Assembly: GCF_001913705.1 (NCBI RefSeq)
Contig: NZ_MKQD01000077.1
Location: forward strand, 46,053-110,052
Origin: Thalassotalea sp. PP2-459
Lineage (GTDB): Bacteria > Pseudomonadota > Gammaproteobacteria > Enterobacterales > Alteromonadaceae
Length of the DNA: 64,000 bases
Direction of reading: 5' to 3'
Shown here: positions 11,555 through 21,263 of the stretch, one piece after another
Position numbering within the stretch: the first letter of the stretch is position 1
How the letters are laid out: each line of letters opens with the position of its first letter
Program-made: the position numbers and the translations under genes
Notes under the pieces: generated by a model
Database searches by the model: none
What the model was told of the DNA's origin: nothing
Seen by the model: only the letters and a program-made list of their open reading frames with translations

Positions 11555-12389
11555 TATATCTGCGATTCAATTAACAACAGCACCAGATGTTGTAACAAAT
11601 TTAACGGTTATTGAGCAACAACTGAGTACATTAACAGCTAATACTAATCAGCAACATATAGTGGTGTTACCAGAATGTTGTTTATATTTTGGTGGTAAAG
11701 ATTCTCAGCAACTCGCTTTAGCAGCGCAAACTTGTCATGATGATGCCTTAAGAGTGGCTTTAGCAGCGTTAGCTAAAAAGTATGAAGTATGTTTAATTGC
11801 AGGCAGTGTACCTTTGTATCAAGCAAAGGAAGATAAATTTACTAATAGTTGTTGTGTGTTTAACGCTGCTGGTCATGAAGTGGCTCAATACGATAAGTTA
11901 CATTTATTTGATGTTGAAGTTCAAGACAGTGAAAGACACTATGTAGAGTCAAAATATACCTTAGCGGGTGATAAGGTTGTCACTGTAGATATAGCAGGTA
12001 TCACTGTTGGGCTGACTATTTGTTATGATCTTCGTTTTCCTGAGTTATTTAGACAATTGCGAAATAAAGGTGCACAAGTTATTACAGTACCGAGTGCATT
12101 CACTAAAGTAACTGGCGAAGCACATTGGCATGCATTGTTACGCGCACGTGCGATAGAAAATCAAGTGTATATTGTTGCGGCGGGCCAATATGGCACGCAC
12201 AACAATGGTAGAGAAACATATGGACATAGTATAATTATTGATCCATGGGGAGAAATTATTGAACAGTTTCCTGAAGGTATTGGGCATATTATGGCGCAAA
12301 TAGATACCTCAAAAATTACACAGGTAAGAAAAGCAATACCTGTTCAAACTCACAACAAATTTACAACGAAGTTAATCAATCATGAATGA
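11547..12389 (+). CDS. Carbon-nitrogen hydrolase, nitrilase/Nit1 family
   Basis: A 280-residue amidase of the nitrilase superfamily. The Glu-Lys-Cys triad is visible: Glu in VVLPECC, Lys in YDKLHLFD, and the nucleophile Cys in [14 protein letters not shown]. The closest described group is Nit1/YafV-YbeM-like deaminated-glutathione amidase, a metabolite-repair enzyme; the substrate is an inference from the family. It overlaps yhdP by eight bases and tldD by eight bases, so the three are translationally linked. This gene order is common in Alteromonadales. Confidence 0.92.
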   Translation: MVNISAIQLTTAPDVVTNLTVIEQQLSTLTANTNQQHIVVLPECCLYFGGKDSQQLALAAQTCHDDALRVALAALAKKYEVCLIAGSVPLYQAKEDKFTNSCCVFNAAGHEVAQYDKLHLFDVEVQDSERHYVESKYTLAGDKVVTVDIAGITVGLTICYDLRFPELFRQLRNKGAQVITVPSAFTKVTGEAHWHALLRARAIENQVYIVAAGQYGTHNNGRETYGHSIIIDPWGEIIEQFPEGIGHIMAQIDTSKITQVRKAIPVQTHNKFTTKLINHE

Positions 12390-13821
12390 AGTTGAACAAG
12401 ATTTATTAGGTAAAGGCCAAATAGATCAAGGTTTTATAACCGATATATTATCTGGTATTAATCAGACTAACATTGACCTTGCTGATTTATATTTTCAATC
12501 AAGCGCCCATGAATCTTGGCTACTAGAAGATGGCGTTGTTAAAGAAGGCTCCTATAATATTGAACGAGGAGTAGGCGTAAGAGCGGTTTCAGGAGAAAAA
12601 ACTGGCTTCTCATACTCCGATGATATTTCAGCTCAAGCGATTATAAAAGCTGCTGATGCCGCCAAAGGCATCGTCAAAGCTGAACAATCTGGAAAAATTA
12701 AAGTATTTAATAAGCAACCGGTTGTGCAAATTTATAGCGATATAGACCCGTTGGGTAGTTTGACTCAAGAACAAAAGATTACCTTGTTACATGAAGTTGA
12801 AGCACATGCTAGACAACAAGATGAACGTGTAAAGCAGGTTATTGTCAGCTTATCTGGGGTTTATGAAAAAATATTAGTTGCCGCAAATGATGGCACATAT
12901 GCCACCGATATTCGTCCGCTAGTTCGGTTAAATTGTTCAGTACTTGTTGAAAGTGATGGTAAACGTGAACGCGGTAGTGCTGGTGGTGGCGCGCGAACAG
13001 ACTATAGTTATTTTTTTGAAGCGGAAGGTGACCAGCCACGCTACCTTGAATATGCTCAGGAAGCGGTAAGGCAAGCGCTAGTTAATTTAGTAGCGATTGA
13101 CTCCCCAGCTGGTACATTACCTGTGGTGCTAGGAGCTGGTTGGCCGGGCGTTTTACTGCATGAAGCTGTTGGTCACGGTTTAGAAGGTGACTTCAACCGT
13201 AAGGGATCATCTGCATTTTCTGGCAAAATCGGTCAACAAGTAACCTCTGAGCACTGTACTATTGTTGATGACGGTACTTTGGCTAATCGCCGAGGTTCTT
13301 TGAATATTGATGATGAAGGTGTGCCGGCACAATACAACACCTTGATCGAAAAGGGTGTTTTAAAAGGATATATGCAAGATAAGCATAATGCTGCATTAAT
13401 GGGTGTAAAAGCTACAGGGAATGGACGTCGTGAATCTTACGCGCATTTACCGATGCCGCGGATGACAAACACTTATATGCTTGCAGGAGATCATTCACCT
13501 ACTGATATTATAAAGTCCGTTAAAAAAGGCATATATGCCCCACACTTTGCGGGGGGGCAAGTTGATATTACCTCGGGTAAATTTGTGTTTACTAGTTCAG
13601 AAGCCTATTTAATCGAAGATGGTGTGATCACTTCGCCAATTAAAGGGGCAACGTTAATTGGTAGCGGACCTGAAGCGATGAAAAAAGTCAGTATGGTAGG
13701 GAATGATCTCGAATTAGACCCCGGAATTGGCGTGTGCGGCAAAGATGGGCAAAGCGTCCCCGTTGGTGTAGGACAACCAACCCTTAAAGTAGATGAAATG
13801 ACCATAGGCGGCACGCAATAA
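12382..13821 (+). CDS. tldD: Metalloprotease TldD
   Basis: TldD pairs with PmbA/TldE to form a zinc protease that degrades unfolded peptides and matures microcin B17 and CcdA. The 479 residues include the [11 protein letters not shown] motif near residue 260, which supplies two zinc ligands and the catalytic Glu. The conserved C-terminal [12 protein letters not shown] and [16 protein letters not shown] motifs are also present. pmbA is not in the window. An intrinsic terminator follows at 13840-13864, closing the mre-to-tldD transcription block. Confidence 0.97.
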   Translation: MNEVEQDLLGKGQIDQGFITDILSGINQTNIDLADLYFQSSAHESWLLEDGVVKEGSYNIERGVGVRAVSGEKTGFSYSDDISAQAIIKAADAAKGIVKAEQSGKIKVFNKQPVVQIYSDIDPLGSLTQEQKITLLHEVEAHARQQDERVKQVIVSLSGVYEKILVAANDGTYATDIRPLVRLNCSVLVESDGKRERGSAGGGARTDYSYFFEAEGDQPRYLEYAQEAVRQALVNLVAIDSPAGTLPVVLGAGWPGVLLHEAVGHGLEGDFNRKGSSAFSGKIGQQVTSEHCTIVDDGTLANRRGSLNIDDEGVPAQYNTLIEKGVLKGYMQDKHNAALMGVKATGNGRRESYAHLPMPRMTNTYMLAGDHSPTDIIKSVKKGIYAPHFAGGQVDITSGKFVFTSSEAYLIEDGVITSPIKGATLIGSGPEAMKKVSMVGNDLELDPGIGVCGKDGQSVPVGVGQPTLKVDEMTIGGTQ

Positions 13822-13839
13822 CCGAATCACTTTTTTAAG

Positions 13840-13864
13840 AAGGCGCTGAAAGGCGCTTTTTTTT
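13840..13864 (+). terminator. Intrinsic terminator after tldD
   Basis: A seven-pair stem (AAGGCGC with GCGCTTT, one G-U pair) with a six-base loop runs into eight T residues, 18 bases after the tldD stop. Confidence 0.85.
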
Positions 13865-13960
13865 GTATTAAACCGTCATAAATTTATATTGCTGCGTATG
13901 AATTATTAATAATTGGGAAATTTGCTTTTTCAGCCTCTACTTTGATTGCAGCTTGGTTTG

Positions 13961-13980
13961 TAATGTTATATTATCACGGC
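13961..13980 (+). promoter_or_regulatory. Zur-type zinc operator
   Basis: The sequence AATGTTATATTATCAC at 13962-13977 matches the gammaproteobacterial Zur consensus (TGTTATA, centre, TATAACA) except at two positions in the right half. It contains the probable -10 hexamer and sits immediately before the coding region of the putative zinc chaperone. Repression by Zn-bound Zur of the downstream pair of genes is an inference from the match and from what the genes encode. Confidence 0.72.
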
Positions 13981-13981
13981 C

Positions 13982-14281
13982 ATGAAGTTGAGCATGTGCC
14001 TTTTTAAAAAATTTAAACACGTATCAATGAGTGCCTTTTTGTCACTTATTATGCTGTTGTCTTTTGCTACCCATAGCCATGATACTTCTACAGAACTTCA
14101 AGTTTTTGAACAATTAGATTGCAAGCTTTGTCAGCAAAAGGCTGATCCTGTATATCGCCCGATAACAATTGTCTATACGAATATTGGCCTATTTTCGGCG
14201 CCTCGTATTCATTCCTACGTAATGCTCGCTGCACTACCAACGTATGTAAAACCATCGCAACGTGCACCGCCTACATCTTAG
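13982..14281 (+). CDS. Small exported zinc-chaperone-like protein
   Basis: About 99 residues with a signal-peptide-like hydrophobic stretch (MSAFLSLIMLLSFATHSH). A His/Cys-bearing mature part follows (SHDTSTELQVFEQLDCKLCQQK), able to bind a metal through its CxxC and histidines. Similar small proteins next to zinc-regulated TonB receptors in Alteromonadales are annotated as zinc chaperones; no activity is established. The start is uncertain. The ATG at 13982 lies directly against the Zur-like box without a ribosome site, so 13994 or a nearly leaderless mRNA is possible. The TonB receptor follows 139 bases later and is presumably co-regulated. Confidence 0.68.
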   Translation: MKLSMCLFKKFKHVSMSAFLSLIMLLSFATHSHDTSTELQVFEQLDCKLCQQKADPVYRPITIVYTNIGLFSAPRIHSYVMLAALPTYVKPSQRAPPTS

Positions 14282-14420
14282 TGCTCACTTATTTTTAAAC
14301 AACACTTATTTTAATTAAATTTTTGATTGAACGAGCATCGTCTTACGCCGAGGTTTATGCCTTGTGCCATGATGACGTATGCGCATTTCGTTCATATACT
14401 CATAAATGTACAGGAATATT

Positions 14421-16901
14421 ATGAAATTTATCCCCGTAGTGACGTTATTAACGTTATCGTCAGCATCCTCTATTGTTTTTGCCGCGCAACAAGTCTCAGG
14501 CATCGTAAAAAATGCAAGTGGTGAACCCATTCAATACGCTAAAGTTGCTATTGTAAACAGTAAAAAAGTGGTTCTAACGGATGAATTTGGTAGGTTTAGC
14601 TTTACAGGGATAGAGTCAAACGATGTTGAATTACATGTTAGTGCGAAAAATTTTGCTCATCAGAATCAAAAAATCGCACTGTCATCTGACAACCGAACAA
14701 AAATTAACTTCTCATTAAAACCCAGTGTGATGGAAGTAGTTGATGTGCATGCAACGCCATTACATTCTTCTACCATTGAATCTGCATTGCCTGTTAATGT
14801 TATTGCTAGTGATGAATTACGTACAAAACAAGCATCAACGTTAGGCGAAACGTTAAAAAATGAAGTGGGTGTGCATTCTACTTATTTTGGCCCAGTTTCT
14901 AGTAGCCCAATTATCCGTGGATTAGATGGCCCTCGCGTTTTAATCACACAAAATGGTTTAGATGTGGGTGATGCCTCTCGCGTTGGTCCAGATCATGTGG
15001 TGTCGACGGAATCTGCTACCGCACAACAAATTGAAGTATTACGTGGTCCAGCAACGTTATTTTATGGCAGTGGTGCCATTGGTGGCGTTGTTAACGTGGT
15101 CGATAACCGTGTACCAAAACACCTCGGCGATGAATTTAGCTATTTAGCAAAACACAACACAGTGGCATCAGAAGACGAGCTGAGTTTAATGGCTAATACT
15201 TCTGTCGGTAATATGGCGTTTCATGTTGATGGTTTTTGGCGGGATGGTGATGATTACAAAATACCAGGTTATGCAGAGCTGGAGCACGACGAAGATCATG
15301 ATGAACATGATGAAGAGCACGATCATGAAGAGGAACATGAAGAGCATGCGCAAGAAAAAGGTATTTTAGCTAATAGTGCTTCTAAGTCTTCTGGCTTTAC
15401 CATTGGTACAAGTTTTATTCTTGATGAAGGGTTTATTGGCTTTTCATACGGAAAAAGCAATCGTGAGTACGGAATACCAGGGCACAGCCATGGAGAAGAG
15501 CACGAAGAAGACAACGACCATGATCATGAAGAAGATCATGATGCTCACGAAGAAAATGTTTGGGGTGATTTAACCCAAGAACGTTTACAGTTTTTAAGTG
15601 AATTGAACTTCAATAAAGGCTTTGTTAATAAAGTTGCGAGCAAATTATCTTATACAGACTATCAGCATAAAGAAATTGAAGGCGATGAAGTCGGCACTGT
15701 TTTTAACAGTGAGATGTTAGAGGCTCGCTTTGATATCTTCCATAATGAAATGTTTGGTTGGAAAGGTGCTTGGACCCTTCATTATAAAACCAATGACTTT
15801 GAAGCTATTGGTGCGGAAGCTTTTACACCGCCATCAGAAACAAACTCTGTTGCATTAGCTTGGTTAGAAGAGCGTCATTTTAATGATCTTCTCGTACAGC
15901 TTGGTGCGCGTATAGAGCATGTAGAAGTTAGCGCACATAATGATGAATCTCATGACGAAGATGAACATGATGGTGAGCACCATCACGATGAAAACGAATT
16001 AACATCTCAAGATTTTACGCCAGTAAGTTTGTCAGCAGGTTTCGTTTGGGATTATCAGCCAGGATATAACATTGGCTTATCATTAGCCTATTCGCAACGA
16101 GCACCTTCTGCAGCAGAGTTATTTTCAAATGGGCCGCATATAGGGACTAATACGTTTGAAAAGGGGGCGATTTACTCATTGCATAATGATCACTTCCATA
16201 TAGAACAAGAGGGTATTGAACTAGAAACGGCAACGAACATAGATTTAACGTGGCGTAAATTTGAAGGTGATTTAGGCTTCGTGCTTGGGGCGTTTTATAA
16301 TCAGGTTGATGATTATTTTTATCAAACCAATACGGGCCTTTTTGTTGAAACACATCACGAACATGGTGATCATGAAGAAGAGCATGATGAACACGAAGAT
16401 GAGCACCATGAAGATGAAGAAGATCATCACGAAGAATTTTCAGATGAAGGTTTGCCTGTTTATGTGTATCAACAACGCGATGTGGAAATGTATGGTGTTG
16501 AGGCTGAGGTGATTTATCAATGGACATCAAACCTTCGCTCAAATGTGTATGCAGACTATACGCGCGCTAAATTGAAATCAGATGGCAACTTACCGCGTAT
16601 ACCGCCAATGCGAATTGGTGCAACCATAGATTATACGGCGCAAAATTATAGTGCCCAATTGTCTGTTAATCATTATTTTGATCAAGATGATATTTCACAA
16701 TACGAAGAAGAAACAAAAGGTTACACGTTAGTTGATGCCCATGTTAATTATTATTTAGATGGTATTGGCGATGATTTCGTCTTATTTGTTAAGGGTAACA
16801 ACCTTACCGATGAAGAGGCGCGTGTACATACATCATTTTTAAAGAATGTCGCACCTTTGCCGGGGCGAGGTATTGAGTTAGGAATTCGAGGCAGTTTTTA
16901 A
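14421..16901 (+). CDS. TonB-dependent receptor, zinc/metal type with His-rich loops
   Basis: An 826-residue outer-membrane receptor. After the signal peptide come a CarboxypepD-regulatory-like beta-sandwich (residues ~23-90), a TonB-box-like MEVVDVHA, the plug (~115-220) and a 22-strand barrel ending in the typical aromatic residue (IRGSF). Four insertions of almost pure His/Asp/Glu lie at about residues 287-312, 354-380, 506-525 and 643-672, in predicted surface loops. This matches ZnuD-like zinc receptors. The ATG at 14421 is preferred because CAGGAA precedes it; 14406 is the upstream alternative. Together with the Zur-like box and the small exported protein it forms a zinc-acquisition unit. 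Copper or nickel cannot be excluded from sequence. Confidence 0.88.
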   Translation: MKFIPVVTLLTLSSASSIVFAAQQVSGIVKNASGEPIQYAKVAIVNSKKVVLTDEFGRFSFTGIESNDVELHVSAKNFAHQNQKIALSSDNRTKINFSLKPSVMEVVDVHATPLHSSTIESALPVNVIASDELRTKQASTLGETLKNEVGVHSTYFGPVSSSPIIRGLDGPRVLITQNGLDVGDASRVGPDHVVSTESATAQQIEVLRGPATLFYGSGAIGGVVNVVDNRVPKHLGDEFSYLAKHNTVASEDELSLMANTSVGNMAFHVDGFWRDGDDYKIPGYAELEHDEDHDEHDEEHDHEEEHEEHAQEKGILANSASKSSGFTIGTSFILDEGFIGFSYGKSNREYGIPGHSHGEEHEEDNDHDHEEDHDAHEENVWGDLTQERLQFLSELNFNKGFVNKVASKLSYTDYQHKEIEGDEVGTVFNSEMLEARFDIFHNEMFGWKGAWTLHYKTNDFEAIGAEAFTPPSETNSVALAWLEERHFNDLLVQLGARIEHVEVSAHNDESHDEDEHDGEHHHDENELTSQDFTPVSLSAGFVWDYQPGYNIGLSLAYSQRAPSAAELFSNGPHIGTNTFEKGAIYSLHNDHFHIEQEGIELETATNIDLTWRKFEGDLGFVLGAFYNQVDDYFYQTNTGLFVETHHEHGDHEEEHDEHEDEHHEDEEDHHEEFSDEGLPVYVYQQRDVEMYGVEAEVIYQWTSNLRSNVYADYTRAKLKSDGNLPRIPPMRIGATIDYTAQNYSAQLSVNHYFDQDDISQYEEETKGYTLVDAHVNYYLDGIGDDFVLFVKGNNLTDEEARVHTSFLKNVAPLPGRGIELGIRGSF

Positions 16902-16921
16902 GAAACTTTCCTAAGAGGTAC

Positions 16922-16960
16922 CGCGAGTAATGTAGAAAAACGTCGACTTCATTACTCGCG
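16922..16960. repeat. Perfect 11-bp inverted repeat between convergent genes
   Basis: CGCGAGTAATG at 16922-16932 pairs perfectly with 16950-16960 around a 17-base loop. It lacks a T-run, so it may be a weak or Rho-assisted 3' end for the TonB receptor mRNA. Confidence 0.6.
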
Positions 16961-17045
16961 TATTGTTCAAAAAGAGCCTAACAAAGACAAACCTTAACTA
17001 TGGTAAGCATCAAACCTTAATGTTTATGCATAATCAAAGGTTAAA

Positions 17046-17073
17046 GGTAAGCCTCTAAGTAGAGCCGCTTACC
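17046..17073 (-). terminator. Hairpin after the CvfB-like gene
   Basis: On the minus strand GGTAAGC pairs with GCTTACC, with an inner CTCT/AGAG stem, directly after the stop codon. Only three T residues follow, so it is a weak intrinsic terminator or an mRNA-end stabiliser. Confidence 0.5.
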
Positions 17074-17076
17074 TCG

Positions 17077-17907
17077 CTAAGCGAGATGAATGCCACTTTC
17101 TGAGAGGGTGATTTTTCCTTGCTTTAATAAGTTTCCAACGGCAGCTTTATAGGTTTTTTTACTAACACCAAACGTTTTTGAAATTTCTGCAGGCGTACTT
17201 TTGTCATGTAATTGACAATAGCCATCATGTTGTTCAAGATAATTTAATAACTGCGTGTTAAAGTCGACCACTTTGCCTTTGCCAGCACGCGACAAGCTGA
17301 GATCTAATCGGCCATCTTCGCGCACGTTTTTGATAAATGCTTTTAGCTTTTGACCGACTCTCAAAGGTTTAAAAATTTCATTTTGATACAGCAATCCCCA
17401 ATGTTTGTGGTTGATTATGGCTTTAAAACCTAAATCAGTTTTCCCACCTATAACAATGTCAACTTCTTGCCACTGTTGATAGTCTGCTGGCCATATATCT
17501 AAAAATTTATCTAATTTACTTGATGCTACTAATCGACCTGTCGTTTCATCAACAAAAACGTACACTAAATAAGACTTTCCTTGCTCCATTTTTCGATATT
17601 GTAAATTGAACGGCACTAGCAAGTCTTTAGGTAATCCCCAATCTAAAAATGCGCCTAATTTATTGGTTTGTTTTACCCGTAAATATGCAAATTGTTCAGC
17701 TTGAACAAAAGGTTTACTGGTTGTTGCCGTTACTTGCTCGCTCGCATCGCGATATAAAAATACCTCAACCGTAGATTGCTCATCTTGTAAAGTGGGTACT
17801 TGTTTGTTGGGTAAGAAAAGCTGTCCGAAGGTTTGCCCATCAAGCACTAACCCTTTATCCGACTTTTCTAAAATTGTTAATTGATTAAATTGACCAAGTG
17901 AAGCCAT
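17077..17907 (-). CDS. CvfB/YitL-family S1 RNA-binding protein
   Basis: About 276 residues. The N-terminal part has tandem S1-like OB folds (FAYLRVKQTNKLGAFLDWGLPKDLLVP and a second around VGQKLKAFIKNVREDGRLDLSL). A winged-helix region follows at the C-terminus (SKTFGVSKKTYKAAVGNLLKQGKI). This is the CvfB architecture, a family with RNA-binding members that affect virulence in staphylococci; its task in marine bacteria is unknown. I set the start at the internal ATG at 17907, preceded by AGG at good spacing, rather than the longer frame from 17937. Confidence 0.85.
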   Translation of the reverse strand: MASLGQFNQLTILEKSDKGLVLDGQTFGQLFLPNKQVPTLQDEQSTVEVFLYRDASEQVTATTSKPFVQAEQFAYLRVKQTNKLGAFLDWGLPKDLLVPFNLQYRKMEQGKSYLVYVFVDETTGRLVASSKLDKFLDIWPADYQQWQEVDIVIGGKTDLGFKAIINHKHWGLLYQNEIFKPLRVGQKLKAFIKNVREDGRLDLSLSRAGKGKVVDFNTQLLNYLEQHDGYCQLHDKSTPAEISKTFGVSKKTYKAAVGNLLKQGKITLSESGIHLA

Positions 17908-17962
17908 AAATACCTGCAGCGACGATTGAAAACACATTCGTTAGTATACCTGACTCCTCACA

Positions 17963-18415
17963 TTAAGGCTTGGAAATCACCGTAGATTTTGCAGAAATAT
18001 ATTCGCTATGACGTAAATGTAATAAATCAGCAATACGTCTAATAGTATGCTCTTCAATGGCATCGATATGATCATCGGCGTTTGCTAATTGCCACAGTAA
18101 TGCAATTATCTTTATTTTATCTTCTGGTTGATAATGATGATTAACAATCGATGTGAATCGATGGAAGTCATTGGCGTGTTCACATAATTCAATTGCTTGA
18201 TTAATTAAAGAGTCTGCCGAGGTTTCATCAAGTGAAAATTTCTCTTTTACCAACTTGGATAATTGCGTTTGTTCTTGATGGTTCATTAAACCATCAGCTC
18301 TGATCACTTCACAAAGCAATACCGTACATGCAAGCTCTATTGTGATGGTTTCTTCAATCGCAGAATCATCACCTTGTTGTATTGATGTTAAAAAAGCAGA
18401 GATTTTATCAAACAT
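17963..18415 (-). CDS. TerB-family protein
   Basis: A 150-residue soluble, all-helical protein with the TerB fold. A first acidic metal-binding segment (CEVIRADGLMNHQEQTQLSKLV) and a second (WQLANADDHIDAIEEHTIRRIADLL) resemble the two symmetrical Asp/Glu clusters of tellurite-resistance TerB. No other ter genes are near, so a role in tellurite resistance should not be assumed. It lies 25 bases upstream of the cvfB-like frame on the same strand and may be co-transcribed with it. Confidence 0.85.
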   Translation of the reverse strand: MFDKISAFLTSIQQGDDSAIEETITIELACTVLLCEVIRADGLMNHQEQTQLSKLVKEKFSLDETSADSLINQAIELCEHANDFHRFTSIVNHHYQPEDKIKIIALLWQLANADDHIDAIEEHTIRRIADLLHLRHSEYISAKSTVISKP

Positions 18416-18658
18416 ACTATGGTCCTCTTTTAAATTCCCTTCCTATGTTAAGAGTATTCATAATGATAACAAGAGAAGAGTGTAATTAATTGTTAGCTTT
18501 ATTAATCGATATGAACCCTACACAAGTATTTTGTGCTTTTGTTAATAACAACTGTCTATGAAGGTTGAGTTTTTGTTTTAACTTTTAAGTAGCTGTTTTA
18601 CAATGAGGCTAATTAAAATGACAGCGTTGTCTTTTTTGGTGCGAAAAATAGGAATAAT

Positions 18659-19801
18659 ATGACTCAACAAGTAGCGGGGGTGCAGCCACCCAAGAAAAAA
18701 CGGTTATTATCGATAGATGCATTACGTGGTTTTGACATGTTTTGGATTTTAGGCGGTGAAAAGCTGTTTTTAGCCTTTTTTGTGATCACTGGTTGGTCTT
18801 TCTTTCATTTTTGGGCAAAGCAAATGGAGCACTCAACTTGGCACGGCTTCACTGCTTATGATCTTATTTTTCCATTGTTCATCTTTTTATCCGGCGTTAG
18901 TTTAGGCATTGCGGCAAAACCGTTGTCAACTTATCCTCCAGAAAAGGCTAAAGCAACCTTACGTCACGGGATCAAACGTTTAGCGTTATTATTGTTATTT
19001 GGAGTGATATACAACCATGCTTGGGGTCGAGGCTTACCGGTAAATATTGACGACGTTCGCTTTGCAAGTGTATTAGGTCGTATTGGCATTTCATGGTTTG
19101 TTGCTGCGTTACTGGTTTGGTATGTCAGTGAAAAAACTCAATGGTTTGTTGCTGTTGGCATTCTTATCGGTTATTGGTTGCTTTTAGCGTTCGTCACTTT
19201 AGGCGGTTATGGCGGTGGTAACTTCACTGCAGATGGTGCAATTAATGTTTGGTTTGATCAACATTTACTACCGGGAACTACGTATCGAAATTTACCATTA
19301 GACCCAGAAGGATTATTGTCAAATGTTACCTCTATCGTGAATGCCTTGATCGGTGTGTTTGTTGGTCGCTTTATGATTAAAAATATTCAGCAGCCGAAGA
19401 AGCTTGTAGTAACACTATTGGTGATTGGGTGTGGTTGTATTGCGTTAGGTTATCTATGGGATTTAGTGTTTCCAATCAATAAAACCTTATGGACAAGTTC
19501 GTTTGTGTTAGTGACTACTGGCTACAGCATTTTATTACTCACCTTATTTTATTTACTCATTGATGTGATTGGCTTAACAACATGGGCTAAGTTCTTTGCG
19601 GTAATCGGCACAAATTCGATCATTGTCTATCTAGCATCGAGTTTAATTAATTGGAAATACACGAGCACAAGCCTTTTTGGTGGTTTGATTAAAGCTGCTC
19701 CTGCCGGTTGGCAAGATGTGATCTTGTTCGGTGGCATGCTTCTTATACAATGGTTGATACTCTATTGGTTATATTGTCGAAAAATTTTTATAAAAGTTTA
19801 A
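18659..19801 (+). CDS. NagX-like DUF5009 membrane protein (acyltransferase-like)
   Basis: A 380-residue polytopic protein with about ten membrane helices. The N-terminal SIDALRGFDMFWILGGEK and the HxxWHGFTAYDLIFPLFIF segment are the signature of the family related to heparan-alpha-glucosaminide N-acetyltransferase (HGSNAT). In Shewanella the relative NagX sits in N-acetylglucosamine utilisation loci, but no nag genes are visible here, so the substrate is unknown. AGGA precedes the ATG. An intrinsic terminator follows at once, so the gene appears to be a single transcription unit. Confidence 0.85.
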   Translation: MTQQVAGVQPPKKKRLLSIDALRGFDMFWILGGEKLFLAFFVITGWSFFHFWAKQMEHSTWHGFTAYDLIFPLFIFLSGVSLGIAAKPLSTYPPEKAKATLRHGIKRLALLLLFGVIYNHAWGRGLPVNIDDVRFASVLGRIGISWFVAALLVWYVSEKTQWFVAVGILIGYWLLLAFVTLGGYGGGNFTADGAINVWFDQHLLPGTTYRNLPLDPEGLLSNVTSIVNALIGVFVGRFMIKNIQQPKKLVVTLLVIGCGCIALGYLWDLVFPINKTLWTSSFVLVTTGYSILLLTLFYLLIDVIGLTTWAKFFAVIGTNSIIVYLASSLINWKYTSTSLFGGLIKAAPAGWQDVILFGGMLLIQWLILYWLYCRKIFIKV

Positions 19802-19825
19802 TATTTAGTTAAATTCACCACATTG

Positions 19826-19854
19826 AAAAAAGAGCGTTTATAACGCTCTTTTTT
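19826..19854 (+). terminator. Intrinsic terminator after the NagX-like gene
   Basis: GAGCGTT pairs with AACGCTC around a three-base loop, with flanking A and T runs that extend the stem and give a six-base U-tail. Confidence 0.9.
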
Positions 19855-20066
19855 ATTGAATAAAAATTTATCCTGTTCTTGTTTTTAACTTATTGTTTTA
19901 TTTGTATAAATAATTAAATTTGTGTTTTTGATTATCTAACAGTAGAAACGGCGCGATCTTTGTAACAAGCATTTACAACTTTCATAATCGTACTTTTGTG
20001 TAATTCGTTATCATAGTGACATTGACATAAAAATTACGTCTAAACATCATTCATGAGGAAATCGCG

Positions 20067-21260
20067 GTGACTCGAAAAAAACAAATAATACTTCCGATTG
20101 TCATCTTACTAGTTGGGGCAGTGATCTTTTTCGCTTTATCAAGTATGAAAAAGCCACCAGAGGAAAAACCTAAAGTTGATAATACACCTATTGTTGCGGT
20201 AGAAGAGATCTCTGTAGCACCTTTAACCTTAACGGTTGAATCCTACGGTGTGGTAACACCAAAATATGAAATTGAATTAGTGGCACAAGTTAGCGGTCAA
20301 ATCGTTGAACTTTCTGATAAATTTGTTCGCGGAGGCTTTGTTACTAAAGGGCAGATTCTTGCACGTATTGATCCCAGTGATTACCAAGCAGCGTTAATTG
20401 ATGCACAAGCTAATTTAGCCTCAGCAACAGCGTCATTACAAGAGGAGGTGGCACGCGGAAAAGTGGCTGAAGAAGAATGGAAACGCATTCAAAATGCTTC
20501 GCCTACAGCGCTTAGTCTCCGTAAACCACAATTAGCTCAGGAAAAAGCACGGGTTAAAGCTGCAAAAGCAAGTGTTTTGCGTGCTGAAAGAAACCTTGAA
20601 CGCACCTACTTAAAAGCACCGTTTGATGCCATGATTGAATCTCGCCATATAGGCCTAGGAGCGTTTGTTGCGACGGGCAGTAATATTGGCAAAATGTTAG
20701 GCACTGAAACGGCTGAAATACGATTGCCAGTTGCGGATAACCAACTGCAATTTTTAGTTAATCAAGGTGAAGCGGCAACAGTCAACTTAGAAGGTGAATT
20801 TTCGGGCCAAAAACAAGTTTGGCAAGCTAGTATCGCACGAGGTGAAGGAGTCATTGATGATACCAGTAGAATGAGCTATCTAGTTGCTGAAGTTGTTGAC
20901 CCTTATGGCTTAAAAGCGACATCAGACGTCATTCCACTTCGTTTTGGTTCTTATGTAAATGCTAAAGTATTAGGCAAAGAATTAGCGATGGCAACATCAG
21001 TACCAAGACATTTAGTCAACAAAGATCGTGTTGCGCTACTAAACCAAGATTCAACATTAACGTTTGCAAATATTGAAATTGTTAGTCAAGACGGCTCAAA
21101 CGTGATCGTTTCAAGCGGCTTAAAAACCGGTGACCGCATGATAATTTCAGCATTAGACTACCCTATTGAAGGAATGAAATTGTCTTTAGCGGGTGAAGAT
21201 GTTGATTTACCAGAAACTGATGTTAACGAAGACGCGCAAATCGCAAGCGTTAAGGATTAG
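20067..21260 (+). CDS. RND efflux periplasmic adaptor (membrane fusion protein)
   Basis: A 397-residue adaptor with an N-terminal membrane anchor (IILPIVILLVGAVIFFAL). It then has a lipoyl/biotinyl half-motif (GVVTPKYEIELVAQVSGQIVELSDKFVRGGFVTKGQILARIDPSDY), an alpha-hairpin at about 105-165, and beta-barrel and membrane-proximal domains. It couples the RND pump encoded three bases downstream to an outer-membrane channel of TolC type, which is not in the window. The GTG start is supported by AGGA eight bases before it. The substrate cannot be read from the sequence. Confidence 0.93.
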   Translation: MTRKKQIILPIVILLVGAVIFFALSSMKKPPEEKPKVDNTPIVAVEEISVAPLTLTVESYGVVTPKYEIELVAQVSGQIVELSDKFVRGGFVTKGQILARIDPSDYQAALIDAQANLASATASLQEEVARGKVAEEEWKRIQNASPTALSLRKPQLAQEKARVKAAKASVLRAERNLERTYLKAPFDAMIESRHIGLGAFVATGSNIGKMLGTETAEIRLPVADNQLQFLVNQGEAATVNLEGEFSGQKQVWQASIARGEGVIDDTSRMSYLVAEVVDPYGLKATSDVIPLRFGSYVNAKVLGKELAMATSVPRHLVNKDRVALLNQDSTLTFANIEIVSQDGSNVIVSSGLKTGDRMIISALDYPIEGMKLSLAGEDVDLPETDVNEDAQIASVKD

Positions 21261-21263
21261 ATA

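Noticed and set aside
16147..16542. 131-codon frame antisense to the TonB receptor
   Set aside because: Shadow of the His/Glu-rich codons (GAT/CAT/GAA read backwards); no start context.
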